64,000 bases of DNA, taken from Flavobacteriales bacterium (GTDB taxonomy: Bacteria > Bacteroidota > Bacteroidia > Flavobacteriales_D > Sanyastnellaceae). Both the position numbers and the translations under genes were made by a program. The stretch lies in assembly GCA_002863125.1 (NCBI GenBank), contig PKEB01000012.1, positions 1 to 64,000 on the forward strand, read 5' to 3'. Below the pieces are notes generated by a model that was not told the DNA's origin, did not search any database, and saw nothing but the letters and a program-made list of their open reading frames with translations. Below, piece after piece: positions 1 through 8,654 of this stretch; position 1 is the first letter of the stretch; every line of letters starts with the position of its first letter.

Positions 1-1148
1 GCGGTGTTCTTGACAAACTTGTCGATCATCTGCTTCGCGAGATCCAAGGTGATGGCCTTTTTGTTCAGGCTGCTCTGTGCGATGAGTGAAATTAATGCTC
101 CCTCCAATTCACGCACATTCGATGTGATGCTGTAGGCCAAGTACTCAACCACTTCACGTGGCAGCTCGATGCCGTCGGCGTACATCATTTTCTCCAAGAT
201 GGCCATGCGGGTCTCCAATGAAGGAACCTGCAAGTCGGCACTCAATCCCCACTTGAAGCGGGAGAGGAGGCGCTGTTCCATCCCTTGCATTTCAACCGGT
301 GGCTTATCGCTTGTCAAAACAATTTGCTTACCTGTTTGGTGCAAGTGGTTAAAGATGTGGAAGAAGACGTCTTGGGTCTTCTCTTTGCCGCTGAAGAATT
401 GTACGTCATCAATGAGCAGCACATCCACCATTTGGTAGAAGTGACTGAAGTCATTGACGGAATTGTTCCGCACCGCATCAATGAACTGGTGGGTGAACTT
501 TTCCGAGCTAACGTAGAGCACGGTGAGTTCGGGATTGCGTTCCTTGATCTCCAAACCAATGGCGTGTGCAAGGTGCGTCTTACCGAGACCCGTAGACCCG
601 TAGATCAACAATGGATTGAATGAGGTGCCTCCAGGTTTGTTGGCCACGGCAAATCCCGCCGACCGAGCGAGGCGGTTGCATTCCCCTTCAATGAATTGTC
701 CGAAGTTGTAGTTGGGATTCAGGTTGGAATCGATGTTGAGCTTGCGCAGCCCCGGAATGACAAACGGATTCTTGATAGGGGTGTCGTGAATTCCAGCTGA
801 CATCGGGACAGCAGGATTCTGAGTGGCCTGGCGGTTGGCCATGGGCATCTTGACAGCATAAGGGCTCGCGTGGCTGGTGCCTGTTGCTCCAGTGTTCTCC
901 ATGATGATGCTGTATTCGAGGCGTGCATCCGGGCCGAGTTCCTTGTGGATGGTCTTGCTCAGCAGTTGGATGTAGTGTTCTTCCAACCACTCGTAGAAAA
1001 ATTGCGACGGTACTTGGATGGTCAATACCTTGTCCTCAAGCTTGAGTGCTTTGATGGGGGCAAACCAGGTCTTGTACGCTTGGCTGCTGATGTTGTCTTT
1101 GATTACTTCGAGGCAGTTGTTCCAAATGGACAAGTGGTCTTGGCTCAT
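1..1148 (-). CDS. dnaA: Chromosomal replication initiator protein DnaA (5' part, cut by window edge)
   Basis: DnaA is the AAA+ initiator that binds and melts the replication origin. The minus-strand frame opens at an ATG at 1148 and runs off the window at base 1, giving about 382 residues. Visible parts are an N-terminal DnaA domain I (about residues 1-85, starting MSQDHLSIWNNCLEVIK), a linker, then the AAA+ core with Walker A YGSTGLGKTHL and Walker B LLIDDVQFF. The C-terminal helix-turn-helix domain IV would lie outside the window. The gene has its own upstream region of 332 bases and diverges from a thioesterase gene. The identification is firm; only the 3' end is missing. Confidence 0.97.
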   Translation of the reverse strand, partial: MSQDHLSIWNNCLEVIKDNISSQAYKTWFAPIKALKLEDKVLTIQVPSQFFYEWLEEHYIQLLSKTIHKELGPDARLEYSIIMENTGATGTSHASPYAVKMPMANRQATQNPAVPMSAGIHDTPIKNPFVIPGLRKLNIDSNLNPNYNFGQFIEGECNRLARSAGFAVANKPGGTSFNPLLIYGSTGLGKTHLAHAIGLEIKERNPELTVLYVSSEKFTHQFIDAVRNNSVNDFSHFYQMVDVLLIDDVQFFSGKEKTQDVFFHIFNHLHQTGKQIVLTSDKPPVEMQGMEQRLLSRFKWGLSADLQVPSLETRMAILEKMMYADGIELPREVVEYLAYSITSNVRELEGALISLIAQSSLNKKAITLDLAKQMIDKFVKNT

Positions 1149-1480
1149 GGTGAAATGGGCTAGTTGGTCAGGTTGCAAAAAGAGTGGATGGATCGTTGGC
1201 TTCGGCCAAAAAAAAAAGCGGTGCCTAAATCCGCATGCAAGATTCTGATAAACTCCCGGAAAAAAAAATCGATTTGGGGTTGACTTTTTGGTTTTTTCGT
1301 TTGTGGCAAGCAACGTTCTAAAACTCAGCCAATTTTCGTCGATGATAATATATAGTTTGTAAAATATATAAAATTCAAGACTCTGAAAACGAGCGTTTTG
1401 ACTAACATCCACTTTTTATGAAGTCCCGGCAAAGTGGTATTTTCGTTCGTTGTAGCGCTTTTGCTCTTTATCCAAGAATT
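1149..1480. other. AT-rich intergenic region between divergent dnaA and thioesterase genes
   Basis: This 332-base gap has no credible gene. It contains an A10 run near 1207-1216, an A9 run near 1260-1268, and a very AT-rich stretch around 1340-1380 (TATATAGTTTG, then AAAATATATAAAATTC). It must carry the promoters of both divergent genes. The TATAGTTTG at 1351-1359 resembles a plus-strand -7 box with altered spacing. I found no good DnaA boxes; the nearest, TTATCCAAG, is two bases off TTATCCACA. An origin function is therefore not supported here. Confidence 0.5.
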
Positions 1481-1891
1481 ATGGTTCATAAGTACGAGAT
1501 GCGTGTACGGTATTCCGACACAGATCAAATGCAACGGCTTCATCACGCCGCCTACGTCGAGTACCTCGAAGTGGTTCGAATTGAGTTTCTCCGGGCGTTG
1601 GGATTTTCATACAGTCGGTTGGAGCAATCGGGTTACTTATTGCCTGTGAGCACCTTACGAGTAAAGTATCACAGAGGGGTCGAGTACGATGAAGTGCTAT
1701 CGTTTGACACCCGGGTTCAAGTCAACAGTGAAATCCGGTTGACGTTTGCAAGCGAAATTCGTGCAGCTGATGCGCTTGTTGCCACAGCGACCGTTGAACT
1801 GGCGTGCATTGATGCTGTTCGCCACCGTCCCTGCAGGCTGCCCGAGGATCTGTTACACGCCCTCCAAAAAGCATCAACGGAAGTTGAATAG
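1481..1891 (+). CDS. Acyl-CoA thioesterase, 4HBT hot-dog fold (YbgC/FadM type)
   Basis: A small single-domain hot-dog protein of 136 residues that should hydrolyse acyl-CoA thioesters. The N-terminus MVHKYEMRVRYSDTDQMQRL continues into a HHAAYVEYLEVVR segment. This is the family pattern DTDxMxxxHxxxYxxYxxxxR, with the conserved Asp and His near the active site. An in-frame start at 1418 would add 21 residues unlike the family, so the ATG at 1481 is preferred. Its 3' end overlaps the convergent glycosyltransferase gene by 18 bases. The exact substrate cannot be told from sequence. Confidence 0.85.
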   Translation: MVHKYEMRVRYSDTDQMQRLHHAAYVEYLEVVRIEFLRALGFSYSRLEQSGYLLPVSTLRVKYHRGVEYDEVLSFDTRVQVNSEIRLTFASEIRAADALVATATVELACIDAVRHRPCRLPEDLLHALQKASTEVE

Positions 1892-2977
1892 CGAGTGGAT
1901 TTCTTCGTGGGCGGTGCGTGCCACGTGGGGCCAGTAAAATTTCGTTGCGGTTGCATGCGCGAGTGTTCGGCCGCGCGCACCATCCTTTTGCCAATTCACC
2001 CAATGCGCTGAACGTTCTTCGGCATGCTCAAACAGAAAGGCATCCGGCACCCAGCTGGGGTAGGCTTGAGCCGATTTCAAAATAGGTATGACACCATGGG
2101 ACATGGCTTCTGCGACGCTTACGCCGAAATATTCTTGCACCGGTTCGTGCAGAACGAAGTCGCTTGATTCAAGCAAGGCCGTGTACGTTTCATGCGAATC
2201 CGCATACCCATCGTGTAGGATTCGGTCTTGGTAGCGCTGGCGAATGGATTGGAGTACCGGAGGCACTTCAGCAAATTGTTGCCCGCATAGGATGAGCTTG
2301 AAATCGTGTCCTTCGGCTTCGAGGTCATTGAGGTGTTCCGCGAATTTGTCGGGTCCTTTGTCGTTGGACCATCGGTGGTTCCACAGGATGGTCGGAGGCG
2401 CACCAATCGGGCGCTCAACGTCAACCGCAGCCGGCGCATCAATTCCGACGGGGAGCACGCTTGATTTATCCACCAAAGCGTTCATAGAATACCCTGTTTT
2501 GTAATCCGGCATGCGCTTGATGAACTGCTCGGCGGCGTGGATGAAAACGTCGCGGTGATAGGATGAATTGAACCAAACCCAATCGGCCGCCACAGCGGAC
2601 TGGATGTTGATGAATTGATAGGTGTGGTGAAGGCCACGAACTTTTTCAGCGTCCCCTTCATTCCAGGGGAAGGTCAATTGATTTTCGTGGAAATACTGGA
2701 CGACGGGAACGTTCCTCCACGCCGCGGGCAGTAGTCCTTTCAGGCTCGCTACATCTAGCATGTCTGTCGTGAGGATCAAATCGGGTAAGGATGACGCCGC
2801 CGCTGCCTGCCGCGCAAATTCACCACCTGCTCCGTGCATCCGCCATTTCCAAAACCTGCCGGGCATTGTCCACAGTTCCACAGCCGTCCCTGGAATCTGG
2901 GAGAGGTGCTTTTGCATGCCCTTGGCCCAGTGCGCATGGGAACCGGTGTGGTAAGGATCGAGGAGGAGTGCCTTCAT
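1874..2977 (-). CDS. Glycosyltransferase of the GTDC1/QTMAN family (tRNA-queuosine mannosyltransferase homologue)
   Basis: A 367-residue GT4-like glycosyltransferase of the family formerly called DUF3524, whose animal member QTMAN adds mannose to queuosine in tRNA-Asp. The N-terminus MKALLLDPYHTGSHAHWAKG and the segments YFHENQLTFPW, WNHRWSNDKGPD and VLHEPVQEYFGVSVAEAMSHG are characteristic. The last is the nucleotide-sugar E-x7-E region of GT4 enzymes. The ATG at 2977 shares ATGA with the stop of the upstream nuclease-like gene, suggesting translational coupling. A longer start at 3007 is possible but less family-like. The family call is good; activity on tRNA in this organism is inferred. 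Confidence 0.8.
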   Translation of the reverse strand: MKALLLDPYHTGSHAHWAKGMQKHLSQIPGTAVELWTMPGRFWKWRMHGAGGEFARQAAAASSLPDLILTTDMLDVASLKGLLPAAWRNVPVVQYFHENQLTFPWNEGDAEKVRGLHHTYQFINIQSAVAADWVWFNSSYHRDVFIHAAEQFIKRMPDYKTGYSMNALVDKSSVLPVGIDAPAAVDVERPIGAPPTILWNHRWSNDKGPDKFAEHLNDLEAEGHDFKLILCGQQFAEVPPVLQSIRQRYQDRILHDGYADSHETYTALLESSDFVLHEPVQEYFGVSVAEAMSHGVIPILKSAQAYPSWVPDAFLFEHAEERSAHWVNWQKDGARGRTLAHATATKFYWPHVARTAHEEIHSLFNFR

Positions 2978-3960
2978 TTGAACAACCAATCTACCACCTT
3001 TTTCCATCCGGTTCTTGCTGCGGGCGCCTGCACATCAAGCGCGGGAGCTCCGGCCTCAATCCATGCACTGTACCACAACGAACTGACCCGATGGCATGCC
3101 GCTGCCATGCGCCGTTCCACCTGACCATCAAGGGCAGTGTGGTAGTCTGCTGCAAACTCGGGGCTCCGCATCAGTTGCCGGACGCGGCCCCGCTCGACAT
3201 AGGCATCGATGCGTTGGCCTTCGAAAGATGCGCGGGTTTGTTGTTCGAACGAGAATACGGAATCGAGGCAGGCATGGCTTTCCAGCACGGATTGCCAAAT
3301 AAGGTCATCGGGCCTTTCGACCCAGAGCGCCTGTGGCCCCGTGGGGAACAGGTTGTAATTGGCCATGAAGGCTTCGGGCAATTGCGTTTCCCAAAGCGCG
3401 TGGATGCCATTTTGGGCGGTTTGCTTTCCATCGTAATTCCCCGATGTATGCAACGGTACATGCAGGTCACTGATGTAGTGGGCCAAATCCACGGCAAGGC
3501 GCAGAACGGCTGCTTCGTCCTTCCGGTCAAATGCGCCAATCAACCTGCGGTAGGTGCGCAAGGCGTGCCATGGCCCGATGCCGTGAGCGTGCAGGCTGTC
3601 TTCTGACCAACGTTGAACGGCTTCGTCGTAAGCCATGGGAAACCACGAGCGCAAGGTATCCAGCGACGGGCTGTACCGATCGAGGTCGATGTAATGCCGA
3701 ATACCCTCGCCCGCAACTGTGTGTTTGCGCAAATCGGCATCGTTCACGTGCTCGTGCAGCCAGGCACCGTGCGCCTTAAAAAATGTATGAAGGGGAGGAG
3801 GCAAGTGATGGATGGCGGCATCGACAATTGTTCGGTGCGCCGCAAATCCCCACGCAGCACAGGGGGATGTAATCAGCAAGCTGATGCACAAGAAACCGCA
3901 GCAGTGGATTTTAAGAAGCGTTCGCCGAAGTCGTCGCTTCTTGCAGTGAAGAGGAGGCAT
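2974..3960 (-). CDS. S1/P1-nuclease-like, zinc-dependent secreted protein
   Basis: A secreted all-helical protein of the S1/P1 nuclease / zinc phospholipase C superfamily. After a basic N-terminus and a hydrophobic signal (about residues 15-36, ending near SPCAAWGF) comes WGFAAHRTI, where the mature N-terminal Trp and a His normally bind zinc. It is followed by RHYIDLD, DLAHYISDLHVPLHTSGNYDG and HALWETQLPE, which supply the remaining Asp/His/Glu ligands. The ATG at 3960 lies inside comB, giving an out-of-frame overlap of about 50 bases. A start at 3990 is also open. Whether it cuts nucleic acid or phospholipid cannot be decided from sequence. Confidence 0.8.
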   Translation of the reverse strand: MPPLHCKKRRLRRTLLKIHCCGFLCISLLITSPCAAWGFAAHRTIVDAAIHHLPPPLHTFFKAHGAWLHEHVNDADLRKHTVAGEGIRHYIDLDRYSPSLDTLRSWFPMAYDEAVQRWSEDSLHAHGIGPWHALRTYRRLIGAFDRKDEAAVLRLAVDLAHYISDLHVPLHTSGNYDGKQTAQNGIHALWETQLPEAFMANYNLFPTGPQALWVERPDDLIWQSVLESHACLDSVFSFEQQTRASFEGQRIDAYVERGRVRQLMRSPEFAADYHTALDGQVERRMAAACHRVSSLWYSAWIEAGAPALDVQAPAARTGWKKVVDWLFK

Positions 3961-4684
3961 CGTTTTCGTCCAATCGCACCAAATATCCATCGCGCAGGAT
4001 GGGAATGGTTGTCAGGTTGTTGGGCGTCAAACAGTACTTCACGTCTTCGTTCAAGTTGAGTCTTCGCAGCCGTCGGCGGTGCGAGGACGCGCGCAGGAAC
4101 GCGAACATGTTATCGCGGGCGGAGCGGTAAATGAACTTCGCCGCAATGGTGCTGTCTTCATCGGCCTTGAACCGACCGCTCTCAATGAGTTGGTCTGCAA
4201 TGGCGCCAGCACAGATGGTGTCTTCGAGGTTGAACTTGTCTTTCCAGCCCGATGCAAGGACGAGTACATTTTGATCCTGCTCCAACAGCCAATCGCAGAG
4301 TGCATTGAGGTTATTGAGGGCACCAATGACCACGGTGTCTTTCTCGCTGGCGATGTCAATGGCCTTGGTGCCGTTGGTCGTTGTCAAGACCACAGATTTC
4401 CCTGCGAGCTCTTCCTTGCGTTCGATGTAGGCGATGGGGCTGTTGCCCAAGTCAAACCCAGGGACGATTTCACCATTGCGTTCTGCTGCTCCGATGTGGC
4501 CTTTTGCCTTCCACTCCTCAGCTGCGGTCACCGATGCGACGGGTTTGATGCGTTCCACGCCGTTCTCCAAGGCCGTGCAGATGGCCGAGGTCGCACGCAA
4601 CACGTCAATGACGACCACCAATTCAAAGTTCTCCCGGTACAGCGGGTAATCCGCAGGAGAAAAACATACTTCAACGTAATTCAA
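3911..4684 (-). CDS. comB: 2-phosphosulfolactate phosphatase family protein (ComB)
   Basis: A 257-residue ComB-family protein. ComB releases phosphate from 2-phosphosulfolactate in archaeal coenzyme M synthesis; the bacterial role is less clear. Family segments visible are VVVIDVLRATSAICTALENG near the N-terminus, LTTTNGTKAI, and VLVLASGWKDKFNLEDTICAG. The start appears to be TTG (positions 4684-4682); no better ATG lies upstream and MNYVEVCFSPADYPLY is a plausible N-terminus. The C-terminal tail (ENDASSSLQEATTSANAS) is low-complexity and lies in the overlap with the next gene. The family assignment is firm and the pathway is not. Confidence 0.85.
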   Translation of the reverse strand: MNYVEVCFSPADYPLYRENFELVVVIDVLRATSAICTALENGVERIKPVASVTAAEEWKAKGHIGAAERNGEIVPGFDLGNSPIAYIERKEELAGKSVVLTTTNGTKAIDIASEKDTVVIGALNNLNALCDWLLEQDQNVLVLASGWKDKFNLEDTICAGAIADQLIESGRFKADEDSTIAAKFIYRSARDNMFAFLRASSHRRRLRRLNLNEDVKYCLTPNNLTTIPILRDGYLVRLDENDASSSLQEATTSANAS

Positions 4685-4736
4685 AAGCCTCGATTCAGGT
4701 GGGTGAAAACGTAAGATACGAATTTCAGTGGAACGT

Positions 4737-5828
4737 CTATTTCTTCAGAAATCCGGGGCGCACCACTTCAGCAGGGATGGCGTTTTTGCGAATGCGCACA
4801 TAGACGGTGTTGCCCAAGTGGGCTTCGCTGCTCGTGATGTACCCCATGGCAATGCTGTGCCCCAACGTGGGGAAACTGGTTCCAGAGGTGACGCGGCCGA
4901 TCGTTTCGCCGTCTGCGTTTTCAATGGTGTAGCCTGTGCGCGGGATGCCGCGCTCCGTGATGACGAGTCCGCGGAGCAATTCCGGTGATCCGGATTCCTT
5001 CTCAGCTTGGAGCCGCTCGCTGTCGATGAACGGCTTTGTGAATTTCGTGATCCAGCCCAGTCCAGCCGCAATGGGGGAAGTGGAATCGTCAATGTCATTG
5101 CCATACAAGCAAAATCCGGCCTCGATCCGCAGGGTGTCGCGTGCACCCAATCCACAGGGCTGAACGTTGGCGTTCATCAGTGCCTGCCATACAGGCGCAG
5201 CGTCGTCGTTTTTGAGGTACAGCTCGAACCCTCCGGCCCCGGTGTACCCAGTGGCGCTGATGAGGCACGGGCGACCGCAGACGGTTCCAAAATCAAACGT
5301 GTAGTACCCCATGGCAGCGACGTCCGGCCCCGAGCTCAATGGGGCAAGTACCGAAGTGGCGTCAGGGCCTTGCAAAGCAATCAGGGACCAAGCATTGGAT
5401 TCGTCCGTGACCACTGCGTCGAAGGAATTGTGGTCGTGAATCCACTGGAAGTCTTTCAGGCGATTCGAAGCATTGACGACCAGCATGTACTCGTCCTCCG
5501 CAATGCAGTATACCAGCAGGTCATCGACGATGCCTCCTTGGCCATTGGGCATGCAGCTGTATTGGACTTTGCCCGGAGTGAGTTTGCTGGCGTCGTTGCT
5601 GGTGACGTGCTGAATCAAATCCAACGCTTGGGCACCTCGAACACGAAACTCGCCCATGTGCGAAACATCAAACATGCCACAAGCTTCTCGCACGGCGTTG
5701 TGCTCAATGACCAGACCGGCGTAAGACACGGGCATTTCGAATCCCGCATAGGGAACCATTTTCGCACCTGCTGCTTGGTGTTCCTTGTGCAGGGCAGTCA
5801 GGGTGAGTGGGGAAGTCATTTCATCCAT
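4737..5828 (-). CDS. gcvT: Aminomethyltransferase, glycine cleavage system T protein
   Basis: GcvT transfers the methylene group from the aminomethyl-lipoyl H protein to tetrahydrofolate, releasing ammonia. The 363-residue length is normal. Family blocks are AGAKMVPYAGFEMPVSYAG, GMFDVSHMGEFRVRG, LLVYCIAEDEYMLVVNASN, TGYTGAGGFELYL and LGARDTLRIEAGFCLYGNDID. The C-terminal beta-barrel region ends with TSGTSFPTLGHSIAMGYI. Either ATG at 5828 or 5819 could be used; a TAATTTCG box ends 7 bases before the first. gcvH and gcvP are not in the window. Confidence 0.96.
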   Translation of the reverse strand: MDEMTSPLTLTALHKEHQAAGAKMVPYAGFEMPVSYAGLVIEHNAVREACGMFDVSHMGEFRVRGAQALDLIQHVTSNDASKLTPGKVQYSCMPNGQGGIVDDLLVYCIAEDEYMLVVNASNRLKDFQWIHDHNSFDAVVTDESNAWSLIALQGPDATSVLAPLSSGPDVAAMGYYTFDFGTVCGRPCLISATGYTGAGGFELYLKNDDAAPVWQALMNANVQPCGLGARDTLRIEAGFCLYGNDIDDSTSPIAAGLGWITKFTKPFIDSERLQAEKESGSPELLRGLVITERGIPRTGYTIENADGETIGRVTSGTSFPTLGHSIAMGYITSSEAHLGNTVYVRIRKNAIPAEVVRPGFLKK

Positions 5829-5835
5829 GAGGGCG

Positions 5836-5843
5836 CGAAATTA
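5836..5843 (-). promoter_or_regulatory. Candidate -7 box of gcvT
   Basis: On the minus strand this reads TAATTTCG, one base from the Bacteroidota -7 consensus TAnnTTTG, and ends 7 bases before the ATG at 5828. No TTTG -33 element is visible at the expected spacing. If active, the gcvT transcript would have almost no leader. Confidence 0.4.
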
Positions 5844-5845
5844 CG

Positions 5846-6469
5846 TCAAGTTCCGGGAGGGGTCACCAAGTCGTCCAAGCGATGCGATAATTCCTGCGGC
5901 CCGAGCACAAACAGGGCGTCAAGAATGGCGCACCCCGGTATGAATCCGTGTTGCTGTTCGAACACCTGTGCGTAGCGATGGAAGGTCCACCCTTCGCCGC
6001 TCAGCGCCTTTTTGAACCGGAGGTCATGTGAGACGAGTCCCATCGCTGGGGCTGCATCGGCCGACGCGGGAATGGCCCATCCACAGGTGGCACAGACCCA
6101 ATGAATGCTCGCTTCACACCACGCATGGAGTGTTTTGGTGTGCTCGTCTTTTTTTGGCAAATGCGCACTCCACAGGGTTTGAAGTTCATCCTCGAAAAAC
6201 GCAAAGAAGGGACTCCCACCGTAAGCGGTTTTCAATGAACGCCAACTTTGCGTGGGTAGGAGGTGATCAGAAAGCAGCAATTCCCCTTCCGCCTCCGCAT
6301 GCTGTACGGGAAACGTGATACTTTGCTTGCCTTGCGGTCCGGCGATGACCACTCGGTTCTGAAGCGATTGCTTCTGAAACGTTGCTCCGGCATCGATGAG
6401 TGCCCCTTGCCGTGCGAGCGCCCACCAGTGCAGCGGTGGAAACGGACAGAGGGGAAGAATGCCGGTCAC
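5846..6469 (-). CDS. WbqC-like family protein
   Basis: A 207-residue protein resembling the WbqC-like family common in Bacteroidota, some members of which are linked to amino-sugar or surface-polysaccharide loci. The N-terminus (GTG start) reads VTGILPLCPFPPLHWWALA, matching the family's PxYFPPxxWY opening. Internal matches are FQKQSLQNRVVIAGPQGKQ and ITFPVQ. The GTG at 6469 shares GTGA with the lepB stop codon, which decides the start and implies coupled translation. It is the last gene of the parA-parB-DUF5683-lepB cluster. The biochemical function is unknown. Confidence 0.8.
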   Translation of the reverse strand: MTGILPLCPFPPLHWWALARQGALIDAGATFQKQSLQNRVVIAGPQGKQSITFPVQHAEAEGELLLSDHLLPTQSWRSLKTAYGGSPFFAFFEDELQTLWSAHLPKKDEHTKTLHAWCEASIHWVCATCGWAIPASADAAPAMGLVSHDLRFKKALSGEGWTFHRYAQVFEQQHGFIPGCAILDALFVLGPQELSHRLDDLVTPPGT

Positions 6470-8049
6470 TTGACGCTTTTGAACATGCGGTCCCAGCGGA
6501 TTTTGCTCTCGCCGTGCTGGGCTGCATTTTGCTTGGAGAACCAGACAAACGAGGCGCGTCCAACAATGTGGGTTTCGGGCACAAAGCCCCACATGCGCGA
6601 GTCGGCGGAACGGTGCCGGTTGTCGCCCATCATCCAATAGTAGTCCAGGCCAAACGTATACGTTGTTGCGGGTTGACCATCGATGCGCACGTCATCGCCT
6701 ACGATTTCGAGGTCATGTCCTTCGTAGGTCGAAATGGCACGGCGGTACAGCGCAATGTTACGGGGTGTCAGTTCGATGGTCATACCCCGGGAGGGCAAGG
6801 TGATAGGACCGAAATTATCCGGGTCCCAAGCATTGAATTCAGGCAGGTAGGCATTGGGGAACATTTCCAATCGTCCGCGGCGGTAACTCAGGTCAACACG
6901 CTCGATGCTCGTTGCCATGCCGCTGTTTTCCAATTGGGTCTTCTCTTCTTCGGTCAGCGCCCAAACCGCCTCGAGGGCGCGGTTCTCCATGGAGCCGTCG
7001 ATATTGGTTAGGCCCAATCCCTTGTGGGCTCGGCGCTTCTCCATGGGGGATGGAAAGGTGATGGTGTACTCGTACTGGACACCGGCCGGCGGATCCAATG
7101 CTTCTCCGTTGATGAAGAGTTGCCCATCCTCTGCCGAAATGGTCTCACCCGGCAGGGCGACGCACCGCTTCACGTAGTTCTCTGTTTTGTCTAAGGGGCG
7201 CGCTCGGATGCCAAAGCGCTTTTCAAGGGCGGCCCGGGCTTGGGCTTCGTACGGTACCGGGTCGTTTACATACGTTTCTACGTTTCCACCGGCGCGTTTG
7301 ATTGCTTCCATGCGCAGGATGGCGTAGTAATCGTGCCCAGCCCATTGCGGATCGACCACAATGGTGTCGCCGTGGGGAAAGTTGAACACCACGGCGTCGT
7401 AGCGTTCCACCTCCCGAATGCCCGGAAGGCGTTTGTACGGTAGGGCGAACCACTCGGTGTAGCTCGGCACCATGGAACCCGGCAGCGCGTTGTGAATGAG
7501 TGGCACCGAAACAGGCGTTTGCGGCACCTTCGGACCGTAACTGGTTTTGCTCACGTAGAGGTAATCCCCGACAAGCATGCTGCCTTCCATGGAACCGGTC
7601 GGAATCATGAAGGCCTCGAAAATGAACGTGCGAACCACGGTGGCAACCACCAGCGCCCACAAGATGCTCTCGCCCCATTCGCGTCCGGTTGATTTTTTGA
7701 TGTTGGTCCAATCCCGCTTACCGACGTATTTGAACCCGGAGCGGCTCAAGACGGGCAGGAACACCCAGGGCAATGCCCCCTGTTTCCATTGATCAACGGT
7801 CGATCGATCGCCAAATGCGATGCCCAATTCAACGTGCATGATGACCAACATGATGAGGTTTACCCCCGGGATTACCAGCAGGATGATCCAATACCAAGGG
7901 CGTCCGATGGCTTTGAGCCATGTCCAATAGTTCAATCCCGGAATGAAACCGTGGGATTTGTTGAGTCCGGCCCGTTCGAACAGGGCGGGGAGAAAAACGA
8001 TGTGCTCAAGGAGCAGGATGCCAAGTAAAATCCAGGGGATCAATTCCAT
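6466..8049 (-). CDS. lepB: Signal peptidase I
   Basis: Membrane serine protease that removes signal peptides from exported proteins. The 527-residue length is long compared with many LepB proteins. N-terminal hydrophobic segments lie at about residues 1-25 and 50-75, with another anchor near 125-145 (ESILWALVVATVVRTF). The catalytic Ser is in IPTGSMEGSMLVGDYL and the Lys general base in VKRCVALPGETIS. The C-terminal signature is YYWMMGDNRHRSADSR. A large insert of about 150 residues separates the Lys box from the GDNR box. It is translationally coupled to the WbqC-like gene downstream. Confidence 0.96.
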   Translation of the reverse strand: MELIPWILLGILLLEHIVFLPALFERAGLNKSHGFIPGLNYWTWLKAIGRPWYWIILLVIPGVNLIMLVIMHVELGIAFGDRSTVDQWKQGALPWVFLPVLSRSGFKYVGKRDWTNIKKSTGREWGESILWALVVATVVRTFIFEAFMIPTGSMEGSMLVGDYLYVSKTSYGPKVPQTPVSVPLIHNALPGSMVPSYTEWFALPYKRLPGIREVERYDAVVFNFPHGDTIVVDPQWAGHDYYAILRMEAIKRAGGNVETYVNDPVPYEAQARAALEKRFGIRARPLDKTENYVKRCVALPGETISAEDGQLFINGEALDPPAGVQYEYTITFPSPMEKRRAHKGLGLTNIDGSMENRALEAVWALTEEEKTQLENSGMATSIERVDLSYRRGRLEMFPNAYLPEFNAWDPDNFGPITLPSRGMTIELTPRNIALYRRAISTYEGHDLEIVGDDVRIDGQPATTYTFGLDYYWMMGDNRHRSADSRMWGFVPETHIVGRASFVWFSKQNAAQHGESKIRWDRMFKSVK

Positions 8050-8060
8050 TTTTCAATTCT

Positions 8061-8654
8061 TTAAAAGGCCCGATGTGCTCGTTTCGAACGCTCGAAGTTC
8101 GTGAATTTATGCCCTGGGCGTTGCCAACGTATCACAAGTCCGGGTGCGAGTAACGCCGCAGTATGGGGTGCAGGAACGGGACGGAGGTGCAGGGCTAAGT
8201 TTTCACTGACATCGAAAGACAGCAGGTTGGCATCGACGTGGGCGTCGAGGATGCTCAGAGCATGGACACCGACCAAGGCAAACCAACTGAGGTCGCGGTT
8301 TCGCCGGTAAAAGGCTTCTTCGCTGCGAGCGGATTGCAATGTGTTGAAATCCGTGGCCGGATCGTTTTCCAGTTCGATGAGGTGAGCCCGGGCAGCGTCC
8401 AATTGCGTTAAATTGTAATCAATGGAGCTGATGCAATAAGCCATGCCGCCCCACACCACAGGGGCTTTCCAATATTTGCGGTTGGCAATTTGACCGGCGC
8501 CGGGGATGAATGTGGCCAATCGCGTCACGCGTTTAATGCGCCGATCTTCAAGGGAATCTTGGGCCGGTATGGCATCGTTCTGCCCCCAAAGCGAGGCAGT
8601 GGGCGATAGCGTGCACAATGCGCAAGCCCAAGCGACAATCCGCAACGTTCGCAT
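8061..8654 (-). CDS. DUF5683 domain membrane protein
   Basis: A secreted or membrane protein of 197 residues with an N-terminal signal (MRTLRIVAWACALCTLSP). The Bacteroidota DUF5683 core follows: RRVTRLATFIPGAGQIANRKYWKAP as seen around residues 40-65, then VWGGMAYCI. The start is the ATG at 8654, whose A is also the last base of the parB TGA stop (TGATG); a TTG one codon upstream is less likely. It sits between parB and lepB, its usual neighbourhood in this phylum. In many relatives a dapB gene is also present in this cluster, and it is absent here. Function unknown. Confidence 0.8.
   Translation of the reverse strand: MRTLRIVAWACALCTLSPTASLWGQNDAIPAQDSLEDRRIKRVTRLATFIPGAGQIANRKYWKAPVVWGGMAYCISSIDYNLTQLDAARAHLIELENDPATDFNTLQSARSEEAFYRRNRDLSWFALVGVHALSILDAHVDANLLSFDVSENLALHLRPVPAPHTAALLAPGLVIRWQRPGHKFTNFERSKRAHRAF

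Noticed and set aside
150-165. CACGTG-centred sequences (for example TTCACGTGGCA) as parS sites
   Set aside because: None of the CACGTG occurrences I checked extends to the 14-16 base palindrome expected for parS, and all lie within coding sequence.
1149-1480. AT-rich gap beside dnaA as a replication origin
   Set aside because: No DnaA-box cluster was found; the best match, TTATCCAAG, has two mismatches. AT-richness alone is not enough.
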